Part shown: positions 1 through 11,909 of the stretch, one piece after another
Layout: each line of letters starts with the position of its first letter
Numbering within the stretch: the stretch's first letter is position 1
Source of the DNA: Blasia pusilla
Taxonomy: Eukaryota > Marchantiophyta > Marchantiopsida > Blasiales
Assembly: GCA_050084515.1 (NCBI GenBank)
Contig: CM114274.1
Span: forward strand, 40,982,001 to 41,046,000
Direction of reading: 5' to 3'
Length of the DNA: 64,000 nucleotides
Program-made: the position numbers and the translations under genes
Notes under the pieces: generated by a model
The model's database searches: none
What the model saw: only the letters and a program-made list of their open reading frames with translations
Told to the model about the DNA's origin: nothing

Positions 1-188
1 TATCTCATTAGAGTCATAAAACCTATCTTTTCCCTTGGTTCAATCCCAACCCTGGAGATATTGTGGTTCAAGTCTCAGATTTTATGGCTCTTGCAAACTA
101 CTATCAATGATAGATGAAGGGATTTGGTATAATCGCAAAGGCACTAATTTTGTTGATGAGGATTGATGAGTCTTGATCAGTAGTAGTT

Positions 189-1690
189 TTGATTTGCGGA
201 GATAATATGGAGAGAGAATTATTCACAACTCAAGGATATGTTGATATCCTTCCCGATCTTGAGGAGACCTATATATTATCATCCATTCTAGTTATATATT
301 GGATTATGTTGGGTCTAGGAACGATGTTGAATCATAAAGATAATAAGGAGAAGGATTTTGGTGCTCCATATGCAAGTTATTTGGAGAATGTTGTGGAGGG
401 AAAGTATAGTTCCTATGAGCGGAAGTGCTTAGCTTCATTGCCATGTGGCTTGTGAGCCATCTAAGATATTATTAATTCAAGAACCCTTTCATACTCATTA
501 TTGATTACCATCCATTTTGATGTTGGAGGACAAGCTCTATTTGACAAGCTTATAGGGAAAGTTTCTAGATAGTCAATATTGTTGTAAGAGTATGACTTTG
601 AAGTTGTTCACTATCCAAGACATCTAAATGAGGATGCAGAAAACTTGAGATGCAACCCATGCACAAACCAGAGAAGTAAGACTAAAGTTGAGTGACAAGA
701 ATATGGTGTCAAGTTGACATGCATTTTCCTCCTTATTTTTTAAGAGTTTGGATGGTGAGTATTAAAAAACGGACATTCGTGAGGTGTTGGGACATCTATG
801 AGGATAAGATAGTCTTGGATTACCTATGCATTAGGATCATACCAAGCATGGTTGATGCTAGAGAGCAAGATAGAGTCCTACAACAAGCTTGGAAGCTTAA
901 GTGGAAAGGGATGCATGCTCTTTGAGTTTGGGAGGATAATTGCATATAAATAGCGCTTCATCCTTTGTAAAGAATATGATTCACAAGAGTTTCTCATGAT
1001 AAGTTAGGTAATTTTGAAGTGAAGCTTACTTGAAGCTTGCTTTAGATTGAATGTTGATTGACGTGATATGCATATTGACATTCCATAACGTATAAACCGA
1101 CATCTAGTTTACAATAGATACAATCATCGTTCAATACTCTAATATCATACTTGCATCCTTAAGGAATCATGGGATTTAGATATTATTCGATTTTAGACTT
1201 TTCACGATCTTTTACTATAATTAACATTAATATGTATCGTTACCTAGTCAATATTTGATTAACGCTATGTTAATTAAATCGTCGTCCTCTAGATGGAAGA
1301 TGGTTTCAAATAGAGAGTTGGATAGACAATCCATAACTCTCTATTCATTGCCAAGTATGTAATGCAAAGAGGATGCTAAGGAGATTCAGACCTACAATTG
1401 TGATGGCAGGTTATGGATTATTGAATTAGATATCATTTTCACCATATTTTTTGCTCCATATTGATAGAGAGCCAAATCTATCATCAATTATTCATGTTGA
1501 TACATTTGAGGTACATGACCTCAATGACTTGGAGGTATGGATGATAGCTTGTTCTTAACAATGAGAACTATATCATGGAGTTATGCCAATGTGACGTTTG
1601 AGACCTTGTCTATTGCTTAACACCGCAATACATTGAGGCATGCAAGTATTAAAGTATGGGTGTTCAAGAGATTTGTAGTCGATCTAAAGG
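189..1690 (+). pseudogene. Decayed Ty3/gypsy pol relic E0 (RNase H to integrase C-terminus)
   Basis: This is a remnant of the same gypsy family as E1 and E2, here on the plus strand. Around 300-440 the frame reads WIMLGLGTMLNHKDNKEKDF and then KYSSYERKCLA, which aligns with the RNase H of E2 (WSMLGLGAVLTQRDDKEREF and KYSSYEGECLA). At 830-890 the phrase VDAREQDRVLQQAWKLKWKG matches the E2 linker VSARERDRILQRAKRFRWEG. Near 1005-1050 GNFEVKLT matches the zinc-binding start of integrase (GHFGVKRT). At 1470-1540 REPNLSSIIHVDTFEVHDLND corresponds to the integrase C-terminal REPDLPAAIRRDMAEVLDLD. Many stops and frameshifts are present and 1090-1455 is barely alignable. No LTR could be placed. It is dead and older than E2. 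Confidence 0.8.
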
Positions 1691-2071
1691 TAGAGGGATT
1701 CAATGACTAACTAGCCTAGTTCCCAATCCCTCCCTTTAAGGGGAGTGATTGGGTGTGTGAAGTCTTCACTGGAGATGTTCTAGGATTCAAAAAATAGATG
1801 GACCTTAGATATTAGAAGAAGGGGCACCTTGAGGGGCTTGGAGCTGCGCTTCATGCCGTACTGAATTCAACAAGTAATTTGAAATGAGGCGAGATTTCGA
1901 AAATGGGAAAGAAGGCGCCAAATCCTCGACCGGGAGTTTACGTCGTCGCATGGTTTCACGGAGGAGAGAGAATCCAGGCGACGGCTCTGGATGGAGTTTG
2001 GATCGATTCCGTCGCTGTGGGGATGTAGATCTATGGGATTCCGTGGCTCGCGGGTGGTCTGTTCTCCACGA
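1691..2071. other. Unassigned spacer between gypsy relic and SDR pseudogene
   Basis: The AT-rich relic changes to GC-rich sequence near 1840-1870. I see no gene here. The right part is probably the 3' flank of the minus-strand SDR copy. Confidence 0.4.
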
Positions 2072-2866
2072 CTAGCGGAACAAGAACGCCATCGGCTCTT
2101 TGATCTGGAAAACGGAGTCGCTCCCGTCGACCACGAGGTTATGGCCCGTGATATACGCCGCGTCGTCGCTAGCCAGAAACAGCGCGGCGTTGGCGATTTG
2201 CTGGGGGTCGGTGAAGTAAGAGGCAAGGCCTTGGACCTTCGCGTCATCCGCGAAGCGCTGGAGCTCCTCCGGACCCGACTCCCTCGGCCATGGAAGTGCG
2301 GACGGCGCCCGGGGAAATGGAGTTCACTCGGATCTGGTGCTGCCGCAGTTCGCCCGCAGCGGAGGAGGTCAAGCCGATGAGGCCGTGCTTGCAGACGGTG
2401 TAGGCGTGGGGGCCTCTGCCGGCGATGATGGCTGCGACGCTCGCAGTGTTGATGATAGCTCCGCCTTTGTTTGCAGCGATCATGACTCGGGCGCCGTGCT
2501 TCACGCCCAGGATCGCCGAGCGGAGAACCACTGCGTACAGCTCGTCGAGCTCGGCGACCGGCGTTTTGGCCAAGGGCCCTCAGGGCCGATGCAGCCGGCG
2601 TTGTTGTGAAGAATGTCCAGGCCACCGAACGAGCTGACGCTGGAATCGATCGCCGCGGCGATCTGCTCCTCATGGCGCACATCGCAGTGCACGTATCGAG
2701 CGACGTCAGGGCCGCCCAGATCTCGAACCAGCTTCTCCCCCAATTGGTCTCGAATATCGGCCACGATCACCTTCGCTCCGTGAGCTACGAACGTTTTTAC
2801 CGTCGCCTCTCCAATGGCTCTCGCTCCTCCCGTGACCAAGGCCACCTTCCCGCATAGCCTGCTCAC
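2072..2866 (-). pseudogene. Short-chain dehydrogenase/reductase (classical SDR) with two compensating frameshifts
   Basis: This GC-rich minus-strand copy encodes a complete classical SDR of about 264 codons, close to the usual 260-280 for plant ABA2/secoisolariciresinol-dehydrogenase-like enzymes, which oxidise alcohols with NAD(P). Visible motifs are the Rossmann glycine motif TGGARAIGEAT (the second glycine is Ala), NNAG, the catalytic Ser in NTASVA, YTVCK with Tyr and Lys, and ISPGAVRT. The first segment ends near 2578, where the frame shifts (GPEGP to LAKTPVAELDELYA). It shifts back near 2260 into EELQRFADDAKVQGLASYF, VVDGSDSVFQIKEP and a stop at 2072-2074. The two shifts cancel, so outer segments share a frame. 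No in-frame ATG exists; the frame begins at a GTG, and ATGGCAATGTGA lies one base out of frame, suggesting a third indel. It is a recent pseudogene, or an assembly-error-damaged gene. No introns are evident. The substrate cannot be inferred. Confidence 0.85.
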
Positions 2867-2924
2867 ATTGCCATTTCCGCGTCAGGAAAGGGGCTGGTCT
2901 GTCGCCACCGATGAGATTCACACA

Positions 2925-2936
2925 CATATATAAAAA
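2925..2936 (-). promoter_or_regulatory. TATA box upstream of the SDR copy
   Basis: On the minus strand the sequence reads TTTTTATATATG, about 60 bp before the first coding bases of the SDR. That is a plausible spacing for a TATA box and short leader. It suggests the copy arose with its promoter, not as a processed cDNA. Confidence 0.5.
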
Positions 2937-2966
2937 CGTGTTGACGAATGCTGGACTCACTACCAA

Positions 2967-4228
2967 ACACTCACAACCGTGGAATCACGTCCGTCGAGCT
3001 ATGTCGACGGGTCCTCAGATTAGCCAGTTCTCTACTCGAATCTAAACATGCGACGTCTTCTGGAAGCGACGGAATCCCAAACCGGTTATGACATTTTGTT
3101 CATGAAGCACAACTGTTAAGGCTTGTACCCACTATTGCTCTCGATCCCCGAAGCACTCGGATGGTAGCCAGACGAAACTGGCGACCGCCCATCACGAAAA
3201 TAATTCTCGGTCCCAGGAACATAGCGTGGTAACTATATGGATGCCGAATCTGACATTTGCAATCTGACTCAGGACAGAATTCTAACTTCGCGAATGCAAA
3301 CCGAGCACAGAGATTATTACCTCAAGGCGTGTGGAACGGCGGCGTGGACTGTCGCGCCCGCCATGGAGAAATTGTGTCGGGACGAGTAGGAACGGGAGAG
3401 TTGTCGCGGAATGCCGAGATCCGAGCTCCAGACAGCTGTAATGTCCGGATTTTATTACTGAAGAGCGACAAGAAAGAAGCTCACCACTAGCATCTTCAAA
3501 ATGCGCAGTGTTTTTATTCAACAAGACTCTGTGTTTCTAACCTTACGCAATTTCACACCTCAAAAGCCTGTATCAAACAAAAGCTAAGAAACCGCCAGCC
3601 TCGATCCGGGCACCAGCGATGGATATGTCTGGATAATCGTTCCTGGAACAGTATACATACCACACGCGCACAATGCCAGCCATGCACATGCACGCAGAGA
3701 AGTTCATCTTTCTTGGCAAACGTGCGCTTTTTGGATGGAGGTCAGGAACTCTCAGTCGACCAAGTCCTGTTTCCCTTTCAGAAATGAATAAATTATCCAG
3801 AGACCCAAGAGAACTTATCCAATCGCCTGTCGACCTTAGATGTGGCAAAACGCCGACGGCGTGCTGGCTAGAAATGTAGGGAAACGTAGGTTAAGGCTCT
3901 TGTTGCGCATCCAGAAAACCCTTATCGACTACAATCGAGTGGTTTGCTCGAATCACCCTTTTTTCCTAGTTCAGTCACCCATCGGCCTAGAATTGAAGCG
4001 TCCAGGCAGTCGCATCCCACTATTTGTCCGAGTGCCGGGTAGACTACCGGGTCCGCGTACAGCCGTGACAATTCCGTCTCGTCTTCCATCAGCCGCACAT
4101 CGGAATGGCGCGCGGGCTATGTCCGGAGCAAATATCAATTCGATCGTTCATCCCCCAAGTTTTGGTGTTCCCTTGTTAGCTCTCACTTCTTCTGAGTTTA
4201 GAACACAAGGAAGCACGAAACTTCTGAC
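2967..4228. other. Mid-GC intergenic stretch without recognisable gene
   Basis: The stretch is mixed composition with only short open frames on both strands. None gives a protein family I recognise. Sequence quality resembles genic flank more than decayed retrotransposon. Confidence 0.4.
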
Positions 4229-4277
4229 CCCTACTCATTCGCCTCTACCGGCGGCAGCCGGTGGCGAATGAGTAGGG
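4229..4277. repeat. Strong hairpin (15-bp perfect outer stem plus 6-bp inner stem)
   Basis: CCCTACTCATTCGCC at 4229-4243 is the exact reverse complement of 4263-4277. Inside, ACCGGC and GCCGGT pair around a GGCA loop, with a 3-nt bulge on the left side. No adjacent gene explains it. It could be a foldback transposon remnant or a structured RNA element. Confidence 0.75.
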
Positions 4278-4690
4278 TATTTTGGCGGGCGGGAGTGGCG
4301 GTCTTCAATTTTGGATTCTGGCAGTTCTTGCTATTTTGGAGGAGATTGTAGTGAGACTTCAACGGTACGTGTTCAGACGTATATTCTACGGCGGGCCAAT
4401 CTACAGTACGCCGCCCTCGTTTGATTATAGTTCGCTTACCCTGCCCCAGTTCTACCTGCCCGGAGTGAACTGCACTAGGCGGCGTGGTAAGTCGTGGGTG
4501 TTACCTACTACAACGGAAAATGCATGTGCGATTGGAGCTTTTAGGTCTGGCACGTTGTTCAAGGTTTCAAGTTAGGTGAAAGGTGATATGCTTTGTATGC
4601 TAGCTCATTTTTAGACAAAAGATAAAATTCAACTCTCAACATTAGTGGGGTGTATAATAGTCTAGAGTCATGATGTAATACTCTACCATA
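4278..4690. other. No gene seen
   Basis: Only a short open frame without recognisable motifs lies between the hairpin and the minisatellite. Confidence 0.35.
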
Positions 4691-5060
4691 TTCACATGTT
4701 TTGGATCCTTGTGGGAGGTAGGGGGATTCTCCATCACATTCACATGTTTGGGATCCTTGTGGGAGGTAAGGGGATTCTCCATCACATTCACATGTTTGGG
4801 ATCCTCGTGGAAGTAGGGAATTGTCTATTAGATTCACATGTTTTGGATCCTCGTGGAGGGAGGGGATTCTCCATCAAGTTCACATGTTTTGGATCCTCAT
4901 GGAGGTAGAGGATTCTCCATCAAATTCACATGTTTTGGATCCTCCTCAGGTAGTTAATTCTCTATCAAATTCACACCTTTTGGATCCTTATCAGGTAGTT
5001 AATTCTCCATCAAATCCACATGTTTTGGATCTTGAAAAGACAATGGACTCTCCATCTATT
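4691..5060 (+). repeat. Minisatellite, eight units of 45-48 bp
   Basis: Each unit begins TTCACATGTTTTGGATCC and ends with a variant of ATTCTCCATCA. Units start near 4691, 4739, 4787, 4833, 4879, 4925, 4970 and 5015. The first units are 48 bp and nearly identical; later ones are 45-46 bp and diverge, with GTGGGAGGTAG becoming TCAGGTAGTTA. Head-to-tail order with length drift suggests replication slippage or unequal exchange. Confidence 0.9.
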
Positions 5061-5249
5061 TAAGAGGTTTATATCATTTGTCTACTTGCAATTTTGTCCT
5101 CATTTTAGCACCCACTTATTTCCTTAAAAATTTGGAGTGGCAATCCCCGGTGGTTGTGAGGATGTGGTTCAAGAGATACACTCCACTCTTGATATTCATC
5201 GAGACTAGGTAGAAATTCAAGTTAATGTAGCTAACACATTCATGATCAA

Positions 5250-5990
5250 TTCAGTTTCCCGTGCGACTATATTTGATAAGTTATGTTGTGCAAGAGGACA
5301 ACTTGCGAGTCTCATACCATTTTTTTGCTCATTCTATGCTTATGATACGTCTATTATCTGTTCTCATCATGATACTTCTAGATAATATTGTATTCTCCAA
5401 ACCCTAAACCCTAAACCCTTATGGCATGCATCAAGGTGATCCTATGAATGGCCCACTCTTTGTCATTGCACATCATAGTGCCCTTCAAGCATTAGCCCAA
5501 GCATTTCCATATTGTGTCTTTCCTTGTATTACTGATGATACCCATACTATAGGCCCTCCTTATGAAGTGGTTCTTGCTTATACCCATTTGATGATCCAAG
5601 AGCAACTCTCTAGTATCTTAAACCTTAAAGTCCACCCTAGTAAACTTCGAGTAGGGTCTCTTTCATGCCTTTCCTCAACATTCATCTTAGCTGTATCAAA
5701 GGGGTTTGGGGTTTTGGTACCTAAATTGGAATTATATACTATGTCCCCAAGATCTTGGAAGAGACACTTTTGAAATACGTAGAATGGCTTCATTTGTTAT
5801 CTCATATAGGGATCTCCAAATGGTTTATGAGATTCTCTTCCCGATGTTTTCTTCGATATCCTTCCTACCTTCTTTATACTTATCCTCCCATTTTTTTGTT
5901 CTTACAATGGTTGGAATTTTTTGACACTTCTATCACTGTAACTTTTGGTTCACTTTTTTATCAACTTTTTGGTCCAAATAAATTTGAGGG
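5250..5990 (+). pseudogene. Non-LTR retrotransposon (LINE) reverse transcriptase relic
   Basis: Translated pieces match the palm region of a plant or algal LINE reverse transcriptase. At 5281-5400 the frame gives ARGQLASLIPFFCSFY. At 5426-5600 it gives HQGDPMNGPLFVIAHHSALQ, where QGDP is the conserved motif, followed by FPCITDDTHTIGPP, which holds the catalytic DD in the family pattern ADDTHI.GP. Next comes LNLKVHPSKL, as in the family's GLSV.PSKC. The rest is broken by stops and frameshifts. No ends, poly-A tail or target duplication were found. Confidence 0.7.
5399..5419. repeat. Short plant-type telomeric motif (CCCTAAA, about 2.5 copies)
   Basis: AAACCCTAAACCCTAAACCC occurs inside the LINE relic. 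It is far too short for a telomere. It may mark a repaired break or a telobox-like motif. Confidence 0.7.
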
Positions 5991-6274
5991 TAATGATTGC
6001 GTCTTGGCCTCATGATAAGCTATCTTGCCTATTTCTTTTGGAGGGATGGGGTTTTCCTCCATAGTCGCATCTGCTTTAGTATCTTTTTTGGGAAGTTAGG
6101 CGTTGGTAGCACCGATTATGACTTCAAGGTTTCTACAAGAAGATGCACCTATCTTGATAGATCATGGCACCAATGTAAAGGAAAGGGATCTTTTACTCCA
6201 ATAGCAATTGAGATCTGCTCAAGCTCTTCTTCCTCTTGCTTCACAAGCCATTATGTCCCCTTTGAGTCAAGTAA

Positions 6275-6890
6275 ATTGTCGTGGGCATACACATCGCTCA
6301 TCACATCTACATACCACAAAATACCGATCTTCCCCAACATACGGATATATCCACACATAAATGAAATATATTCCCGCATATACACTAGGACCCCACAAAA
6401 AAATCAAGAATATTAGAAATGGCTCACCCAGCCTAAGACTCCACTCGTGAATCTACATCGGCATATCGAACCACATCCAGCCTCTGCTATGAGGCAATCC
6501 AGACGCTACCACCCTGACTCCTACACATCCACACACGTCTATGCAAGAGAGGCGCTCCTAAGGCTCAACATGAGAAGGATGGCTTGAGAAAGCCATCTCT
6601 CTCACTCTTGTACCCTTGGGAAGAGCCAAAAGGCTCTTCCCTCCAAAATAGCCCTACCAATAGTAACCTATCTGCACAGGTTACCGGGTTACCGGGTGAC
6701 CGTTGACTCGGTCAATGAGTCATTCCGTTGACGGACTAAAGCCAAAATAGAGAAATTTCCATAAACGACATTCCCGACACAACGGACCTGTTGCCAACCT
6801 TATTCGACATCTCGAGACAAAGTTACACCCCTCTGACTCTCTATGCTGTCACCGTGATAGAACTCTACCTACGTCGAAATAAGATTTGAA
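6275..6890 (-). repeat. LTR fragment of the E1/E2 gypsy family
   Basis: This stretch follows the E2 LTR (45276-45893) along its length in the same orientation. Shared landmarks are GTCGTGNGCATACA at the start, CACCGATCTTCCCC-like sequence, ACATCGGCATATCGA, GGGAAGAGCCAAAAGGCTC and GACATTCCCGACACAA. Divergence is substantial, so it is an old solo or truncated LTR. Confidence 0.8.
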
Positions 6891-9800
6891 AAAATACATA
6901 AGGGCTTGATTGACTTCAAGAGCATATCTATGAGAATTTGCACCAGATCAAATTTTCCAACATTCTCTCTAAGGCACCCTATGACATTCATTGAGCTCAT
7001 CTACATTCATGTGCAAGGTACAGGAGTAAGAATATGGCTTACTGCAAATCCTCTTATATATTCTTATAGTTCTACTTCTAGAAGTATATTTTTGATAGCT
7101 TTGGAGTCATACCTTAGACTTCCCCATTCTTCTTTGCGCCGAATTGTGTACTCTAGGAACCAATTAATGTAAAGGGTATCCACACTTTGATGTGCACATA
7201 GAGGAGAATGAATGGAAATAAAGGATGTGATTAAAGAGATGGTAGCATCAATGGCTTGTATTATAAGATACACCATTGGGCAAGAGCAACTTCATATCCT
7301 ACCTTCAACTACACAAGCAACTTCTCGCCAAAGTTTTGATGTTGTTATGTCTCAAAGTGCATTTTGGATATTAGGTGATGTGGTGGTTATTGATCCAACA
7401 TGTTCTGAGTTCGTGTATTGAGCAACATACTTTAAAGATTCAGCGGCTAAAGCAGCACCAAGAATCAAGGAGTTCAGTTCTGGTGTGAGACATAGGATTA
7501 ATGGATTTGTTCCTTTTGCAATGGACTTAAGTATTTGGGAACTTACATGTTTCTTTTAATACTTTCCTAAAAACCATGTGTTCTCCACTCCCTCGAGAAT
7601 CATCACCTTTCCCTTTCTCGTGGTCCTTTTTTTTACTCACTACTTATTTTTTATAATACGTCTCCATGGGCTTAAAAAGTGCACAAGCTTTGGCATTGAT
7701 ACGTCGAGCGGAAGTGGTTGGAGTTCGTCATCTCGTTGTCAATTCATATTTGACTAACCACTAGTGTTCTTGTCAACTTTTTTTTAGGCTATTAATCATG
7801 TAGGTCATTGAGTTGGTGTTTGTGTTTGGCTTGTTGCCATTTTCTTTTTGTATTTCATTGTGCATTTCTTGACTCCTTCCCTTCTTGTGATGTTATTATC
7901 TTTCTTTATCATTTTTTGAGGTTTATTATTACAAGAAAGTGGTATATTTAATACAAGTAGAATGTCCATATATAATTTTTCATTAGATGTTCAAGATTTA
8001 TATATACATACAAAATTTTCTATTTTAATATCTTAAAAAAAAATTCTATTCCATAACAAATTGGGTTTTCATGTCCAAAAATAAATTTTGGAGCAAACAT
8101 ATGTAGGAGCTAGGCCAAAAATTCATAAAATTTCATGTTGTTCTTAGTATATAGATTACTTAGGGTTTTTTTATATGGGTAATCTCCCTTGGTACTTGAA
8201 TTTTGATTTTGGCGGTAGAAATATTTTGAATTACGGTAGCCAGTTCACTTTCTAATTCTAAAATTTCCCCCCTTTTTTTAAGGCATTTTGGAAACTAATG
8301 CAACCTATTTGCCATGAACTTTCCATGCATGCTGGCTCAGTTTTTGGGCGTCAATTTCTTGTTGTAATCATTTGGTGTTAACCAATTGTAATTTCTAACT
8401 CCTCCCTCCTCCCTTGCAAGCCACTTCTAATTTTTAGGTCTTCCTCCTTGCAAGCCAAATCTAACAATATAACTAATGTATGCTTCCCAATTGATTAATA
8501 ACTAGCATCTCCATTGTCTTGATATGCAAGGAAAGACTCTTTATGACTTACTAACAATATAAGAAAACTTCAGACTACAAATCACCTCACAGCTTCTCAT
8601 TGTGTAAACTCGATTCAATAAAAAAGCATCTTTTTACTAATGAAGAATGAATATGCTTCTCTCTTGGGGTCTACTATTTCTAAACATTCTCTTATATCCT
8701 TTGCTTAAGATTTGAAAGGCCTCCTACAAGGACTTTATTAGAGTCTATTCCCCAACATCTCATAATAAATATATCAATCCAATGTTTCACTTCTTCCAAA
8801 TTTGGAATTCGGAAATATCCACTTGAAAATTACCTTGGTACCGTCTAATACCTCAAGATTTATATGGTTGTTGAAGTCTAACTACTTATCTTTGGGAGTA
8901 TTTTTTTCTCATAAAGTCTTCCTACAAAATACTTTGTGAAAGGTATGTGCTCCTCCTAGTACACAAATTCTTTGAAAAGTGTTTTTCTCCAAACAATTTC
9001 TCCTTCTTCCTAAAAGGAGTCTTCATCTTCAATCTTCACAATAAGTGTTTACACAAGATCTTTAGTCACAAAAGTCTTTACTTACCCTATTGTCTTCATA
9101 AAGATCCTTCTCCCAACCTTTGCAAGTATTCCTCCTTCATCTGAGAGTCTTCGCAAAGATTCGTTATACTTTTATGAAGTCTTCTAAACTCTGATTCCTT
9201 CTTTGGGAAGTCATACTCTTCAGTAAAGGCTTCTTTACCTCTTCCTTGGGAACTTGCTTAACTCTTACATCTTTCCTATTAACTACTTATCATGTACAAA
9301 ACCCATTATTAAAAAAAATCACTTTACTTTATTTCTAACTTCATCAAGACTTAATTCTTGAATGAATAGCATGGTTCATTTCTTCTTCCTAAGATCAAAA
9401 TTTACATATTTAACATCTCCCTAACACTACATACTCCCCTCCTTACCAATGAGTTGTCCACAAAGAATATGAAATTTATCCAATATATGCCCTCTCCTAT
9501 CATTATGTAGTCATGCTAGTCCCTACCAGTACTAAAGGCCTATTTACTATGTTGTGGATGGCTTTCTTGAGGCTAACCCACCATTGAACAACTACTTGTA
9601 AAGCACCTAATAACACATTTTTCACATGAATTTCATTCGATGTTGAGTGTTGACTTTAGACCAAGCCACTATTAGGTTGATTTTGGGTTCTTTTTGGTCT
9701 TGCCACTTTTAATAGCCATCGTTGACTAACATGAGGTCTTGTTTAATTACTTTTGTAGCTTTTGTGATTGAATGATTGTTGTAAGGAATTCCAAAATATG

Positions 9801-10540
9801 ATCCGAATCTATGCCCAAATCGGTTGCCAAACCTTCCCATTAACTCATATTAGACGCCTAATACTTGCTTAGTGTTAGTTCACCTTCCAATCATCAAATG
9901 TTTTTTTGTGCCTCTCGCAACTCCTCAACTTGGGCCTTTACTTTCTCTTCAACTTTCATCTTTGCTAAGCATTTATCATGGCTATTCTCCTTGTATCTAA
10001 ATATTTTTTGTATTCGTGTGCCATTCTATCACCTTTGCTTAAGATCCCTTAGGCTATCCCAAATCACTTCTCAATTGGATTAGAACTTAGAACAAGAATT
10101 CCCACCATTGCAATGCAGTGGGATCCCCTATTGCTTTGATGAATACATTAATGAAGGGTGAAGTCTTCAATTTGACTTCCAGAGTCTTCATTTTCATTGA
10201 TCAAATCTTTTTGTTCAACATCATTTGACTCTATCTGCATCCTCTTAACTTTCTGTACCTCTATACGCATCTCTATTGATGAACATATAAAACACTAGAT
10301 GAACTAAATTCAAACTTAGATGCGAGTAGTTACCAAAATATCTCCAACAACAATAAAATAACACACACACACTAAGCTTCCCAAGTTAATTCTCCTTGAG
10401 GTATATCTTTTCTCCCCAAGTCTTGGCCTCTCCCTCATGTCATTGACCTATATATGAAAATCTTGAACTTGATCCTAAACCTAAAATAGTGGATCAACAA
10501 CCACTTTCCATTAATAGAAAGTCAACTCTCGTATAATTGG
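6891..10540. other. AT-rich decayed DNA, no gene
   Basis: Only short open frames occur on both strands, with no recognisable protein motifs. The part around 8880-9300 is rich in AAGTCTTC-type runs that resemble the composition of the solo LTR at 53291-54787. That likeness is compositional only; I could not align them. Confidence 0.5.
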
Positions 10541-11310
10541 AAAACTAACCTGAAATAATAAGTTCCTTAAAAGGCTTCCAAATGAGCCAAACCAAGGGGA
10601 AACCTAATTTTGCAAGTTATCCTACTCCTCAATAAGTCATGCATGACCTATTGAACTTGGCCCTAGTTTCCCTTGAAGTGTTGCACACAAACTCTTCATT
10701 CCATTGCAAGAGGCAAGCCACATGTCACAAATGACGTGACATATGCATTTCTAATCTCATATCTTCATGGGATGAAAATGGGTTCTTTTTTTCTTTAATC
10801 TAACACTTCCCCCCTTTTGGAATTTATATTGGATAACCTTTAGCCACTCCAATGTCTTGTCCAGTATGAATCTCCTTTATCAATATATAAGAGCACTAGA
10901 AAGGATGCCAAGTAGGACTTTCATTCCCAATTGTAGCAACTCCACCATCTGCTTCATATGTGCCTCTACTAGGGCCGCAAAGTCTATTGTCACATCTTAG
11001 TTAGCCAACATGTAGAGTTATACCGTGATGACGACAGAGAGGGTCAGTGGGCTTTTAGGGTGTAACTTTGTCTTGAGATGTCGCAATCTTAGATGAGGTT
11101 GGCGATAGGTCTGTTGTGTTTGGAAATTTTTTTTAATGACTTCCCTATTTTTGTTTTAGCGAGTAAGATTGATCATCCGGTAACCTACACATGTAGGTTA
11201 CCGGTGGGATAGCTTTTTTTTTGGGAAAAGAGCCTTTTGGCTCTTCCCAAGCCATCTTTCTCATATTGAGCCTTTGGAGCACCTCTCTTGCATGTGTGTG
11301 TGTAGGAACT
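10541..11310 (+). repeat. Fragments of gypsy LTRs
   Basis: Around 10550-10610 CTGAAATAATAAGTTCC and CCAAATGAGCC recur in the LTR pieces at 24.7 kb and, inverted, at 44.8 kb. From about 10990 to 11310 the sequence is a diverged inverted copy of the E2 LTR, including AGAGCCTTTTGGCTCTTCCC and GATGTCGCAATCTTAGATGAGG. The 6.3-kb fragment has the opposite orientation. Confidence 0.65.
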
Positions 11311-11329
11311 AATCTTGCACATAGACAAC

Positions 11330-11720
11330 GTCTGTGACCGCAGACATGTCCATGTTGGTCTTAGGACGGATATGTCCATGGGGGTACAGGTACCCGTAGG
11401 CCACACTCAATCCCTCCCCACAGCTCGCCGAGCCCGTTGCGTAGATCCGGGCTAGCCAAGCCCTCACCCATTTTATGGCCCACGCGCAGCCTGCACCAGT
11501 CTTTGGGAGGCCCGCAAGGCGGGCTGAGACTCCATTGCATGGACTCAAGCGCGAGCCTTGAGCTCGCTGTGTGTGAGCTTTAAGTCCGCCAACATCCTTA
11601 ACTATGGGCCTAAGCCTGCTCTTTGGGCCTATTGCAGGGCTGCACGCCGGCCACAAATTAAAATGGGTGCGGGCTCGGCGAGCCTAGGTCTACGCGACGG
11701 GCTCAGCGGACTAAAGATTT
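11330..11720. other. GC-rich island of unknown identity
   Basis: A sharply GC-rich block lies in AT-rich surroundings and is rich in GGGCC, GCCCG and GGGCTAGCC-like words. It has a long minus-strand open frame but no protein motif. It could be a hAT-like non-autonomous transposon, but I could not define inverted ends or a target duplication. Confidence 0.3.
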
Positions 11721-11909
11721 GATATTATAATGAAATACCATGGGAGAATTACTAGAGAAGGAAGGAAAATCCAAGAAGTCGAAACTCACGCGACAACCAA
11801 CGTAGAGAAGAGAGTAAAAATAAGAGGCGGAGGAATAAGAGGAAGGGCATTTGGTAGCGTAATGCCCAAATTTTACATGAGTGGATGTGTTGGTGGGTGA
11901 TGTTCGATC

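Noticed and set aside
5399-5419. Telomere or subtelomere
   Set aside because: Only about 2.5 copies of CCCTAAA inside a decayed LINE relic, with ordinary sequence on both sides.
11309-11656. Minus-strand 115-codon protein in the GC-rich island
   Set aside because: No motif or codon pattern supports coding; the island looks more like a decayed non-autonomous transposon.
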